Source: Clostridia bacterium
GTDB lineage: Bacteria; Bacillota; Clostridia; Oscillospirales; CAG-382
Assembly: GCA_017429165.1 (NCBI GenBank)
Contig: JAFRPL010000032.1
Coordinates: 1-64,000, forward strand
Length of the DNA stretch: 64,000 bases
Reading direction: 5' to 3'
Below the pieces are notes generated by a model. It was not told the DNA's origin. It did no database searches and saw only the letters and a list, made by a program, of their open reading frames with translations. The number at the start of each line of letters is the position of its first letter. The first letter of the stretch is position 1. The position numbers and the translations under genes are program-made. Positions 44,002 to 53,481 of the stretch are shown piece after piece.

Positions 44002-44673
44002 CTATTTTTTACCGTGGACTTCATCCAAGTATTGTTCACGCGCACGCAAGCCGCGTTCCATTCCCTTTTTTCTGCCGAAATATGCCAAAAAGCCGAAAGC
44101 GACGCATTCGATAACGGCGATCGCCAGCGTTTGCGGAAGGAATTTGAAAGCCAGCGTTTGATAAATAAAGCTGTTGTTCATAAGGTCGCGCGTACTGACT
44201 TCCGCCAGCACGTTGGCGTCCTTTATTCCGCCGAATAGGCGGGTGAGCGCAGCAGCAGGATACCAGAACTGCATTCCGAACACGCCGTTGAATTCCCGCA
44301 TTACGCCATTGCCTATGTTGACGAGCGATGCGAGGACCGCCGGAAGCGCGATCTGCAGTTTCATTTTGAAAGGATCTGTTTTTTTGCCGTTCTTACGCGC
44401 AATGCGGTAAGCGATAAAGTAACAGGACAAAAAGCCCATTCCCAAAAAACCCGCGGTGGTGAGGATCGCCTGCAGCGGATATACGGAATCGAAAAGATAA
44501 GACGCGTCTGCTCTTAGGTCGACGAGCGACGGAGTGTGGATGAACACGGAACCCACTGTGCGCATAACGATGGCGCCGAAAGAAGCCACTATAAGAGCGG
44601 CGAAATATATGACAACGTTTATAAGGAAACCTTCATAAGGGTCGCGTTCCTCATTGAATCTATCGAACTTCAA
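44002..44673 (-). CDS. Unknown multi-pass membrane protein
   Basis: 223 aa, four to five membrane helices (for example INVVIYFAALIVASFGAIVM and AILTTAGFLGMGFLSCYFIA) with a basic, charged C terminus (GRKKGMERGLRAREQYLDEV). I do not recognise the family. The frame opens further upstream, but a strong promoter (44699-44727) lies inside that extension. The start is therefore taken as the TTG at 44673, preceded by AAAGGCGG. Monocistronic. Confidence 0.65.
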   Translation of the reverse strand: MKFDRFNEERDPYEGFLINVVIYFAALIVASFGAIVMRTVGSVFIHTPSLVDLRADASYLFDSVYPLQAILTTAGFLGMGFLSCYFIAYRIARKNGKKTDPFKMKLQIALPAVLASLVNIGNGVMREFNGVFGMQFWYPAAALTRLFGGIKDANVLAEVSTRDLMNNSFIYQTLAFKFLPQTLAIAVIECVAFGFLAYFGRKKGMERGLRAREQYLDEVHGKK

Positions 44674-44698
44674 AATGCGCCACCGCCTTTCAATGATC

Positions 44699-44727
44699 AT
44701 TATAGCAGAGCGCCGCGCCGTTGTCAA
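44699..44727 (-). promoter_or_regulatory. Promoter of the 223-aa membrane protein gene
   Basis: Minus strand TTGACA (44722-44727), 17-bp spacer, TATAAT (44699-44704), a consensus promoter. It shows that the upstream part of the open frame is not translated. Confidence 0.85.
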
Positions 44728-44789
44728 TAACCGCATTTAAAAAGAATGCGCCGGAGCAAAACGCTCCGGCGCATAAAACCGTTATGATA

Positions 44790-47700
44790 TCACAGAGGAT
44801 ATTCGTCGCCGAAAAGGACGTGGCGAAGGAGATAGATGGCGTCGTTGCTGTCGAGCGAACCATCGCCGTTGAAATCGAGATCGAGAGATTCGTCAAGAGG
44901 ATAATCTTCTTCAAACAGTATATGTCTGAGCAGCAGGATGGCGTCGTTGGAAGAGACCTTGCCGTCTTCGTTGAGGTCGCCTCTGATACCGGGATCTTCG
45001 GGAGGGACATCATCGGGGACTATGATCTTTATGGATCTTATTGTCACCGTAGTGTTGTTGGTGGCGTAGATGGTGATTCCGGTGAAGGTGATGTTGCCGT
45101 CTTCGTCCGGAAGCAGTTCGACCTGACCCTGATAATGGTTAGCCGCTTCGTTTTCCTGATCGTATGCTTTGATCTCGGAAAGCTTGCAGCGCACGGTATA
45201 AGTGCCGGAATAGAGGTCGCCGTTGCCCGCGCCGAGCTGTCCGCCAACGTTCTGCGAAAGTTTGATATACTGGCCGTCGTTGACATACAGGAGTATGGAG
45301 GTCTCGCCGCCGCTGCCGACGGTGAAGTCCATATCGATCTCGGCTTTGTCGAATTCGAACATAAGCGGTTTTTCGTAGTCGGTATGCACGCAGGGCCAGC
45401 CGCCGCCGGATTCGGTGGCGACGGTCATAACGCCGTTTTCATCGAACGAGTATACGGGGTTCACGCCGTTGCCCGCGATCTTTTCATATACCTGATCGGG
45501 AACGAGGTTCACGGTCCCTTTGAGCGGCTTGATGGTGGAAGTGGGGATATCGTATTCGCCGGGAGTGTGGATACCGTTGTAGTCCTTGTTGAAATCGCTT
45601 GCGCTGACGATCTTGAAGTGTCCGCCGGGATATACATCCTTGATATCCACGTATATGTTGTGGAATTCGATGAAATCGCCGACTTTTGCGCCCGCGGCGT
45701 ATGCTCTGTTGGCGACCGAGGGATCGCCGGCGGCTTCGTTGCTGTGAACGCCTATGGCTAACATGCCTTCGGCGAGTTTGCCGCCGTCAGCGCCGTCGGG
45801 AGATTTTTTCTTTGTGACTTTGAAGCCTTCTTTATCAGCGTCCCAAGTGAGATATAAGGTCTGCGACCATCTCACGTTTGCAGCGTCGTAAGTCAGATCG
45901 GGAGTGGTTTCGGAATCGAAGATATACGCGGTGCCTGCGCTGATCTTCTGGTTGAATCCGTTCACCCAACCGACGTTGGAGACTTTGTCGAACGCTTCGT
46001 ATATTTCGATCTCGTTTACGAACGTGAATACGCCGGTCCCGGGTTTCCAGCAGGTCTGAAGACGGACGTAACGCGAAGTCACTTTAGAGAAATCGTTTTC
46101 TGCCCAATATATCGAGCCGGGGGTGCCGAGCGTAAGATCGCCGACAGTGGTCCATTCCGCGCCGTCATCGGAAGACGATATGATCATGCGGGAGGGAGCG
46201 GCAATGCCGGAAACGTTTGCAGCCCAGGTATAGACGCGTACCTTGCCCCACGTCTTGGCTTCTTTGAGATCTATGACCGCAGTGCCGACGTTATACGTAA
46301 CACCGTCGATCGTGACGCCCGGGACAGAGTTGTCATTGGCGCTGCTGTTTGTATAGAAAGCGAACCAGTCGCCGTCTTTATACGAAGCGTTTTCAAAGAC
46401 CACGCCGTCGTTGAGCTTGGCGTTATACGTTATGCCGGTGCCGGAAGGTTTATATGCGTCTTCGGGAGGTCCTTCGAGCTTGCCGCCCACTATGCGGACT
46501 TCGCCGTCGAGCGCAAGATTGACATTATTGCACTTGAGCGCATCGAGCAGTCTTTCGGCAGCTTCTTTGATGGCTGAGGGAGTTGCGTCAGGCGTGTCCA
46601 TGACCGCGAGCGCGTAATCGTATGCCTCGCTGATAATATCGAGCTGTTCTTCGGAATAGTCTTCGTAGTTGATACCCTTAGCCTGAGTGATCGCATCGGC
46701 GAGAACCGCGCCGCCCGAGAAGAACGCGGTGATGTTCATTATTTCGCGGATATAATCGCCGCTGGTGGATGTGGTCGCGTTCCTTACCGCGAGCGCTTTG
46801 TCGTAAACTTCCTGGAGTTCGGGATCTTCGCCGCCGCCGAGCGCGGCTTCGGCCTGACCGATCAATTCATCCAGCGCCGCAACGATATCGTCGCTTGGCT
46901 GAGGACGTTTTACTATAAGTATACAGTCGGAAATACCGCGGCTGGAGCTGGTCTTGTAGCCCGGTGCTCCCGTGCCGTCATCCTTGACATAAAGGCCGAC
47001 CGACCCGCCGCCGTCCATACGGATGACGTTGACGCAGCCGGCGTCCATCATCGTCTTGGCGACGTCTTTGAGCGTGACGCTTCTGTTGCTCACGCCCGAG
47101 CCGCCGCCTTCTACCGTGAAGAAGACGTAAGTGCCGTCCGCTTTTACGCCGAAAGCGTTCCAGCGCGCCTTGTACGTTACCGAATGAGTACCGATCGTGC
47201 TGTAGAGCGCGGTCTGGTCAACGCCGTCCTTTACCAGCCAACCGACGTTGGTGATGACGGAAGAAGCGTTTTCCATGATCTCCCTGGAAGCGGCGACCGT
47301 CTCGGCAGCATTGATCTCTACCTTGGCGCCCGCTTCGAGATCCTTGACGTAATCGGCGTAACTGGAGCCGTTCTTTACGAAAAGGACGAATTTATCGGAA
47401 ACGGTGTTGTAATCGTCGGCAAGCTGATAGCCGTACGAATCCGTTCTTACCTCGAGCACTTCGCCGACGAGCGTACCGCCCACGACGAGTTCGGTGTTGT
47501 TTACTTTTTTGCAGACGACTTCGTAGCCGGGAGTGGTTTCGTAAGTGTCGCACTTGCTTCCGCAGGAAGCGTCAAAGTAATAGAATCTATCGCCGAAGGT
47601 CCCGTTCTTGCCCGGGGTTTTGTTGATATAGTAAATGCCGTTGGGAACGACTTTACCGTTGATAGAGAGAGTGTATGAGATAGTGGACTTGACGATGTTC

Positions 47701-48152
47701 ATACTGCCGTCGGAAGAAAACGCCACGACTTCGTCGGAATAACCGGCGTGCGCGCATGTGATCTTGCCGTTGGAAATGTTAATGCCGATCAGCATGCCGT
47801 TGGACATATCGAAGAACGAGCCGTTCATCGCGCCTATGACGTCGTACTGATACTTGTTTACAGCGCAGTTATACTGGTTCATAAGGTTGGTCGCGCTGCC
47901 TGCGTAGCAGGTGAACACCATAGGGATATAATCCGCCGACGAAAATGTGATCATATTGGCAACTTCGGTATTGCCGTTCACATAGCTGGTGAGATCGTAT
48001 TCGGTGTACCTGGCGCCGTCGTCGATATCATAGGCGGCGTCCTTATGTTCGACGAGCGCGTAATCCGCAGAAACGGCGAACAGAGACACCGCGCATGAAA
48101 GCACCATCGCCAGCGCGAGCGCAACGGAAATAATGGAGCGTTTGGTTCTCAT
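44790..48152 (-). CDS. Secreted phosphodiester-glycosidase-like protein with dockerin-like C terminus
   Basis: 1120 aa. Signal peptide (1-29, ending VSA). Residues about 60-395 match the NAGPA phosphodiester glycosidase domain (GAMNGSFFDMSNGMLIGINI and the hallmark VIRMDGGGSVGLYV). A helical linker follows (about 420-545, FIVAR-like). Next is a discoidin/F5-8C-like carbohydrate-binding domain (about 545-745), further beta domains, and two EF-hand repeats at 1055-1120 (DLNEDGKVSSNDAILLLRHI and DFNGDGSLDSNDAIYLLRHV), as in type I dockerins. NAGPA enzymes cleave sugar-phosphate diesters in glycans or wall polymers. Its own promoter lies just downstream of the ABC operon. Confidence 0.85.
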   Translation of the reverse strand: MRTKRSIISVALALAMVLSCAVSLFAVSADYALVEHKDAAYDIDDGARYTEYDLTSYVNGNTEVANMITFSSADYIPMVFTCYAGSATNLMNQYNCAVNKYQYDVIGAMNGSFFDMSNGMLIGINISNGKITCAHAGYSDEVVAFSSDGSMNIVKSTISYTLSINGKVVPNGIYYINKTPGKNGTFGDRFYYFDASCGSKCDTYETTPGYEVVCKKVNNTELVVGGTLVGEVLEVRTDSYGYQLADDYNTVSDKFVLFVKNGSSYADYVKDLEAGAKVEINAAETVAASREIMENASSVITNVGWLVKDGVDQTALYSTIGTHSVTYKARWNAFGVKADGTYVFFTVEGGGSGVSNRSVTLKDVAKTMMDAGCVNVIRMDGGGSVGLYVKDDGTGAPGYKTSSSRGISDCILIVKRPQPSDDIVAALDELIGQAEAALGGGEDPELQEVYDKALAVRNATTSTSGDYIREIMNITAFFSGGAVLADAITQAKGINYEDYSEEQLDIISEAYDYALAVMDTPDATPSAIKEAAERLLDALKCNNVNLALDGEVRIVGGKLEGPPEDAYKPSGTGITYNAKLNDGVVFENASYKDGDWFAFYTNSSANDNSVPGVTIDGVTYNVGTAVIDLKEAKTWGKVRVYTWAANVSGIAAPSRMIISSSDDGAEWTTVGDLTLGTPGSIYWAENDFSKVTSRYVRLQTCWKPGTGVFTFVNEIEIYEAFDKVSNVGWVNGFNQKISAGTAYIFDSETTPDLTYDAANVRWSQTLYLTWDADKEGFKVTKKKSPDGADGGKLAEGMLAIGVHSNEAAGDPSVANRAYAAGAKVGDFIEFHNIYVDIKDVYPGGHFKIVSASDFNKDYNGIHTPGEYDIPTSTIKPLKGTVNLVPDQVYEKIAGNGVNPVYSFDENGVMTVATESGGGWPCVHTDYEKPLMFEFDKAEIDMDFTVGSGGETSILLYVNDGQYIKLSQNVGGQLGAGNGDLYSGTYTVRCKLSEIKAYDQENEAANHYQGQVELLPDEDGNITFTGITIYATNNTTVTIRSIKIIVPDDVPPEDPGIRGDLNEDGKVSSNDAILLLRHILFEEDYPLDESLDLDFNGDGSLDSNDAIYLLRHVLFGDEYPL

Positions 48153-48210
48153 AATACTTCCCTTTCTTTGTTTGGACTATTGAGATATTATATTATATCT
48201 TTATGATTTG

Positions 48211-48239
48211 ATTATATCATTATGCCGTATAAATGTCAA
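48211..48239 (-). promoter_or_regulatory. Promoter of the NAGPA/dockerin gene
   Basis: Minus strand TTGACA (48234-48239), 17-bp spacer, TATAAT (48211-48216), with a leader of about 50 nt. Confidence 0.85.
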
Positions 48240-48327
48240 GTATTTTGCGCGTTTGCGAACACAAAAAGCTTTAATGCCGCACCGTTTTTCGGCAAAATGC
48301 ACAAAAAGCCAAACAGGGATAAAGCAA

Positions 48328-48356
48328 AACGCCCCGCGCAGGCGGAGCGTTTTTTG
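48328..48356. terminator. Terminator at the end of the ABC transporter operon
   Basis: AACGC-C-CCGC (48328-48337) pairs with GCGG-A-GCGTT (48342-48351), one mismatch, with a T-run on the plus strand and TTTTGCTTT on the minus strand. Confidence 0.6.
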
Positions 48357-48371
48357 TGTGATTCTTGAGCG

Positions 48372-49409
48372 TCAACCGGTGATACCGGAACGTTCCACGC
48401 CTTCGATAAGCGTTCTCTGAGCGAACAGATAAACGATAATGAGCGGGAACAGGATCATAAGACCGCAGGTGTTGCGTATTGCCGTTTCGTACAGCGTCTT
48501 GGATGCGTATTCGGTATCCAGCGATTTAGGGATGGAGACGATATTCGTAAGCAGGCGGATCTTGGTGACATCCTTGAAGAACAGGCTGCTGTAGAACTGG
48601 TCGGTCCATTGCCATGAGAACGCAAACATAAACACCGTTACCATCATAGGGATGGACATGGGGAGTATGATGCGCAGGAACGTTTTGAAAACGCCGGCGC
48701 CGTCAACGTAAGCGGCTTCTTCGAGCTCGTCTGGCACTCCTTTATAATACTGACGCATCATAAAGATGAACAGACCGTTCTTGAACGCCAGGCCGCAGAA
48801 CGAAAGTATTGCCAAAGGCCAATACGTGTTTAGCAGGCTGGCGATGGCGGGCGTGCCCGCCGTTGAGCCGAAGAGCTTGGCTATTGCTCCGTATATGCCC
48901 CAGATATCGAAATATCTGAATTTCATAAACATTGCCATCTGAATGGACTGGTGCGGGATGACCATGGTAAAGATAACGCACAGGAACAGGATCTTTTTGA
49001 ACTTGAAGTTGAACTTTGCAAAACCGTAACCGACTATGGAGCAGATGAACATCTGCACCACGCCGCACAGCACCGAAAGCGTGGCGGTGTTGAACAGCGA
49101 TTCCCAGTAATGGTTGTCGTTGATTATGGCTTTGTAGGTGTCGAGCGTGGGATGTCTGGCGATAAGTCTGACGTGCACGTCGACGAAATCTTCGCGGCTC
49201 ATAAACGAACCGGAGATCTTGGAAATGTACGGGAAGAGTATAACGAACGAGATGCCTACCAGCAGCACGAAACGGAATACCTTCCATGCGACTTTACCGA
49301 GGAAGTACGTTGTGAGGTATTTTGAACGCAGTTTTACCCAAAACGGGGTCTTTTCGTCAAATACGAGTAACGAGGGATCTCTTTTGACTGTATCTTTTGT
49401 CTTATCCAT
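48372..49409 (-). CDS. Carbohydrate ABC permease, MalG-like (second pair)
   Basis: 345 aa. About six membrane helices after a 45-residue cytoplasmic N terminus. The EAA loop that contacts the ATPase is intact: EAAYVDGAGVFKTFLRIILP. TAAGGAGG precedes the ATG. Pairs with the MalF-like protein encoded 12 bp upstream. It contains an extra loop (AKLFGSTAGTPAIASLLNTY) relative to MalG. Last gene of the seven-gene operon. Confidence 0.92.
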   Translation of the reverse strand: MDKTKDTVKRDPSLLVFDEKTPFWVKLRSKYLTTYFLGKVAWKVFRFVLLVGISFVILFPYISKISGSFMSREDFVDVHVRLIARHPTLDTYKAIINDNHYWESLFNTATLSVLCGVVQMFICSIVGYGFAKFNFKFKKILFLCVIFTMVIPHQSIQMAMFMKFRYFDIWGIYGAIAKLFGSTAGTPAIASLLNTYWPLAILSFCGLAFKNGLFIFMMRQYYKGVPDELEEAAYVDGAGVFKTFLRIILPMSIPMMVTVFMFAFSWQWTDQFYSSLFFKDVTKIRLLTNIVSIPKSLDTEYASKTLYETAIRNTCGLMILFPLIIVYLFAQRTLIEGVERSGITG

Positions 49410-49421
49410 TGTGACCCCTCC

Positions 49422-50411
49422 TTAATCTCTTCTCTGGTAAAAGACGTAAGCCGAAAGCAGGCCTGCGACTATTGCCAGGATAACGATTACCACCAGGAAG
49501 TAGACCCAGCTCATCGCCGTGGCGCGGACCATGCCTTTTGACTGCGAATAAATGTCGTTGATGAAGGTCATAACTCCGTTGGACTGCGCGGTGAACGAGT
49601 CGATGACCGTGTATATGGTGTTGACCAGGATCATGGGGGAGATCATCGGGAAGGTTATCTTCCAGAAAGTTTCCCAGGCGCTGGCGCCTTCCATTTTACA
49701 CGATTCGTAAATGGCGGGTGAGATGGACTGCAGACCGGCGAGGAATATGAGCATCTGAACGCCGGATTTTTCGACTATGCTGTAGACCTCGTTGACTACC
49801 CAGAGGACGTAGCCGACGAGATCCTGCCCGATTTTCATACTCGAGAAGAACTCCTGAACGTCGAGCAGCGAGATTATCTGAGTGCCGACGTTTGTCGTGG
49901 TCTGCATGCTGCCGCCTTCGGAAAAGCTTGCCATTGACGACTGCGTAGAGGCGAGGATGTTCTGCAGGTCGATGCTTTCGATGATACCGGTGGAAACGAT
50001 GACCGGTATGAAGAAGATCGCACGGAACAGCGCTCTGCCTTTCATCTTCTGGTTGAGCAGAACTGCCATAAACAGCGAGAAGATGACTATTGCCGGGACT
50101 TTGAAGAGGAGGTCCTTGACGCTCCCAATGAGTTTGCCGGTAAAATCGGCGTTTTCAAGGAACGCGTAGCGGTAGTTGTCGAGCCCTACCCAGGTCTTTG
50201 CAAGACCGCCGCCGGGGATTGTGCTCGTGTCCATGAAACTGAATTGTATGGATTCGAATATCATGGGCAGGTAGATCAGGAAAAAGCCGATCAAGAAGGG
50301 GGCTACGAAGAACCAGCCGTAACGGGCTTTTTTCTTATCGAGAGAAACGTTCTTCTTTTTCTTCTTGGGGACTGCCTGAGGTTCGGTTTCGAACTGTTTA
50401 ACGTTATCCAT
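49422..50411 (-). CDS. Carbohydrate ABC permease, MalF-like (second pair)
   Basis: 329 aa. Lys-rich cytoplasmic N terminus (PKKKKKNVSLDKKKA), six membrane helices, and an EAA loop (ESCKMEGASAWETFWKITFP) that departs from the consensus Glu-Ala-Ala. An extra segment of about 60 residues (IDLQNILASTQSSMASFSEG to SMKIGQDLVGYV) between membrane helices is probably extracytoplasmic. The ATG at 50411 has AAAGGAGA upstream; an ATG at 50435 overlapping the DUF5696 stop is an alternative. Confidence 0.9.
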   Translation of the reverse strand: MDNVKQFETEPQAVPKKKKKNVSLDKKKARYGWFFVAPFLIGFFLIYLPMIFESIQFSFMDTSTIPGGGLAKTWVGLDNYRYAFLENADFTGKLIGSVKDLLFKVPAIVIFSLFMAVLLNQKMKGRALFRAIFFIPVIVSTGIIESIDLQNILASTQSSMASFSEGGSMQTTTNVGTQIISLLDVQEFFSSMKIGQDLVGYVLWVVNEVYSIVEKSGVQMLIFLAGLQSISPAIYESCKMEGASAWETFWKITFPMISPMILVNTIYTVIDSFTAQSNGVMTFINDIYSQSKGMVRATAMSWVYFLVVIVILAIVAGLLSAYVFYQRRD

Positions 50412-50431
50412 CAACTGCTCTCTCCTTTCTT

Positions 50432-53400
50432 TCATTCGACTGCGGTCTTGATATAGCCGGTCGCGGGAATCGTTATCTTCTCGCCGCCGTATTCGACCGT
50501 GTAATCTTTAGTAAGGTAGTTGATGAAGAACACCGTGCCGTTTTCGTACGTGACTTTGACCACTCTGTATTCATCATCTACGAATTCATGTTCAATGATG
50601 CGGCTGTACTTGACGCTCTTGAGCACCTCGTTCAATTCGTTATACGTGTTGCACATATCCTGCAGCCATATAGCGTATTTGACCGAATAGAATTTGGAAA
50701 GTTTCCAGTTGTCGATATAGTTCTTGAGAACTGAAGTGTTCTCGGCAGCTATAACGAACATGGGGGAAGCGCCGCTTTCGATGGTCCTGAGGAACTGATA
50801 CCTGTAGTCGCCCGCCAGGTTGATGGCGGTGCCGGAGAATTCGATATAACCGTGGATGATCATTCCGTAGAACGGGACCGAAGCCACCGTGTAGTTATAA
50901 TGCGAATCGTCGAGTGGGACGTTTACGATATCCGTAACGTACGGCCACGAATAGTAGTTGCCACCGGCGGTGAGCACCTTGCCGTTGTCTTCTTTGATCT
51001 TTGCAAGCAGACGGCTCACGATCTTCTTGGAGTCTTCTCTGTTGAGAGGTGCGTCCTCATCGAAGTCGGAAGAAAGGTACTGACCCATAGTCGTGACGGC
51101 TATGCCGCCCACGTTATACTTGGAATAGTCGGCGTAAGTGCTGTTGTAGAACCTTTCTATGGAGTTGGGCGATATGATACCCATCCTGGAATAAGTATAG
51201 CCCTGATACAGCGGGTTGTAATACTGCAGACCGCAGCCTTCGTCGTTTATGGTTCTCGAAAGATCGTCTTTTGAAGTGAAGCCGTCGAACATTTCGTCTT
51301 TGGCTGCAAGCATAAAGTCGAGATCCGGGAACAGGGTGATATTGCCGTTTGCGGGGTCTTTTGCGTATTCGATGAGCCGGTTGAATTCTTCCTCGCCGCC
51401 GAGCGCGTCGCAGATTTCGATACCGGTGGGAACGAGCGGGATCATACCGTCGTTGCACCAGCCGTCGTAAATGAGTTTGACGTTCTTGATACCTGCCTTA
51501 TCTTTGAGGGTCTGCAGGATCTCGATCGCTTTGGTGAAGCTGGTGAGCGGAACGCTCTTCTGGTACGGGATGCCAAGGAACGTCTTGGTGGTATCGATGG
51601 CGCCAAGCGCTTCGATATAAAGCGGGATATCTTCGGACTCTTCTTCAAGGCGGGTGATGACGTTCAGATTCTCGAGATATTCGCGATAGACCGACGCCAT
51701 GCCGCTGTATGAAGAATGCTCGCTGTCGAGTATGAACACGCGGATACCGTAATCGCCGGTGTATCTTCTCTTGGATTCGACGGTCCACATCGCGTCCGTG
51801 CCGGCCGAAAGACCGCCGGTAAGGGGATAAGTGTCGCTGGGACGCGGGTTGAAGGTGGTGTACGCCGAAGCGAACATATGCAGCGAACCGCCGTTGGTGA
51901 CGGTGAGCTTGGCAAGCGAGTCGCCCGCCGTAACGACTGCGAGATAACCGTAATTGGTATAAGTATCTCTGGATTTTTCGACTTCCTGTTCGACTTCTTC
52001 GCCGTTTTCATCGATGATGACTTCGATCTCGGTGTATTTTTCGGAGGTCGTAAGCGTTTCGACCGCGCCGAACGCGGGATACCTGACCACTTCTCTGCTG
52101 CCGCCGGTCACGGAATGGTATGCGTAGTCCTGACCGTAGATGGAGCTGGTGGTGGTGAACTGCGAACCCGAGATCGCCTTGAGGTCGAACAGAGTACCTG
52201 AACCGTCGGGTGAGAAGATGTAACCTCCGTTATGAACGTCGCAGGCGCCTGCGTAAGGAAGGATCGCTATGGATTTGAGCGTGTAGTTGGAAGAGTCGAA
52301 ACGGATCTTGCCCGCGTTGAGGCGGATATAAAGACCGTCTTTGTCGATGGTGTATTCCAGCGCCATCTTGAACAGAGCGGGGATCTTGTCGTTGGAGCTG
52401 TACTCTGTTTCGGCGTGGTCTTCTTCCATACGCTCTTTGGTGTAATCGGTATACAGTTTGACGAACTGCTCAACTCTGCGGATCTCCGCGGCTTTGGCGC
52501 TGCCTTCGAATACCTGGATAGCGAAATTCTTGGTGCACGGATAATCCTTGAGGTCCTGTTCACGGGTCCTCTTGGAGGTGTTCTGCGCACGGTCGACGAG
52601 CCAGTCGTAATAACCGGCTTTGATGCCCCAGGCGTTGTCGTCGTATTTCTTACGATATTCATCGCGCGTCATGAACAGGTATTCTTTGGTGACTTCGCTC
52701 AATCCGGAAGGATCGAAGGTCTCGCCCCAGGTTATCACCTGCTCGGGCTCGGTGAAGTGGGTGGTGTAATACGCCATAAAGGTCTTGGTCGTCTTACTGC
52801 TGTTTGCGTTTTCGGAAATCTGGATGAGAAGGTTCATCCATTTGTCGAGCTTGATCTGGCGCGGGACGAGGTAAGTCGTCTCTTCGCGGCCTATGGTATA
52901 TTCCAAACGGAGGCCGCCGCGTATGATCTTGGATTTGATCTGATTGAACATCGCCGAACTTGCGTAAGATTCGAGCGTTGTTTCGTTGGTATTTTCCTGA
53001 TATTTGATAATGATTTGCGAAAGAAGCGTTTTCTTCACCGCGTCGGAAGAAGGTTTCTGCGTGGTGATAGAGGTACTGCTGCCCAGCTTATAAGGGTTGG
53101 TGCAATAGTAACCCACGTATTTGTAAACGCCGCTTGAATACTTGGGATAATCTCCGTTTTCGTCGGGTTCCGGGAGCTTTAAGCAAATGACTTCGCCGTT
53201 GAACTTATCGCTGTAAAGGGCGTAGCCGTTGCTGACGATGATGAGGTCCATCGGCGGGATGTCTTCGCCGTCGCCCGCTATTCTGTTCTGCACGGAAGTG
53301 AACTCCGCGGCGCGGTAAGCGGGGTCAAGTTTTTCCCAGATGTCTACCTCGGAAGCGTTCGATTCATCTGCCGCGTACGCCGCCAACGAAAGGACCGACG

Positions 53401-53458
53401 GGGCAACGAACACTATCGCAAGTAACAACGCCAGGGCTGTGAAAATGTGTTTTTTCAT
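50432..53458 (-). CDS. Secreted DUF5696 protein
   Basis: 1008 aa. Signal peptide (1-29). The N-terminal half is beta-rich (VPRQIKLDKWMNLLIQI; YIFSPDGSGTLFDLKAISGS; YGQDYAYHSVTGGSREVVRY). The C-terminal half resembles a TIM-barrel glycosidase (KAGIKNVKLIYDGWCNDGMI, NGNITLFPDLDFMLAAKDEM, GGIAVTTMGQYLSSDF). DUF5696 proteins are found with sugar ABC transporters in Firmicutes; the activity is unknown to me. There is no lipobox or sorting signal, so it is secreted or held by partners. Encoded between the YIP1 gene and the second permease pair. Confidence 0.85.
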   Translation of the reverse strand: MKKHIFTALALLLAIVFVAPSVLSLAAYAADESNASEVDIWEKLDPAYRAAEFTSVQNRIAGDGEDIPPMDLIIVSNGYALYSDKFNGEVICLKLPEPDENGDYPKYSSGVYKYVGYYCTNPYKLGSSTSITTQKPSSDAVKKTLLSQIIIKYQENTNETTLESYASSAMFNQIKSKIIRGGLRLEYTIGREETTYLVPRQIKLDKWMNLLIQISENANSSKTTKTFMAYYTTHFTEPEQVITWGETFDPSGLSEVTKEYLFMTRDEYRKKYDDNAWGIKAGYYDWLVDRAQNTSKRTREQDLKDYPCTKNFAIQVFEGSAKAAEIRRVEQFVKLYTDYTKERMEEDHAETEYSSNDKIPALFKMALEYTIDKDGLYIRLNAGKIRFDSSNYTLKSIAILPYAGACDVHNGGYIFSPDGSGTLFDLKAISGSQFTTTSSIYGQDYAYHSVTGGSREVVRYPAFGAVETLTTSEKYTEIEVIIDENGEEVEQEVEKSRDTYTNYGYLAVVTAGDSLAKLTVTNGGSLHMFASAYTTFNPRPSDTYPLTGGLSAGTDAMWTVESKRRYTGDYGIRVFILDSEHSSYSGMASVYREYLENLNVITRLEEESEDIPLYIEALGAIDTTKTFLGIPYQKSVPLTSFTKAIEILQTLKDKAGIKNVKLIYDGWCNDGMIPLVPTGIEICDALGGEEEFNRLIEYAKDPANGNITLFPDLDFMLAAKDEMFDGFTSKDDLSRTINDEGCGLQYYNPLYQGYTYSRMGIISPNSIERFYNSTYADYSKYNVGGIAVTTMGQYLSSDFDEDAPLNREDSKKIVSRLLAKIKEDNGKVLTAGGNYYSWPYVTDIVNVPLDDSHYNYTVASVPFYGMIIHGYIEFSGTAINLAGDYRYQFLRTIESGASPMFVIAAENTSVLKNYIDNWKLSKFYSVKYAIWLQDMCNTYNELNEVLKSVKYSRIIEHEFVDDEYRVVKVTYENGTVFFINYLTKDYTVEYGGEKITIPATGYIKTAVE

Positions 53459-53481
53459 ATCACTCGTCTTCCTTTCTATAA

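Noticed and set aside
44674-44736. N-terminal extension of the unknown membrane protein
   Set aside because: A consensus TTGACA-17-TATAAT promoter lies inside it, so it is unlikely to be transcribed with the gene.
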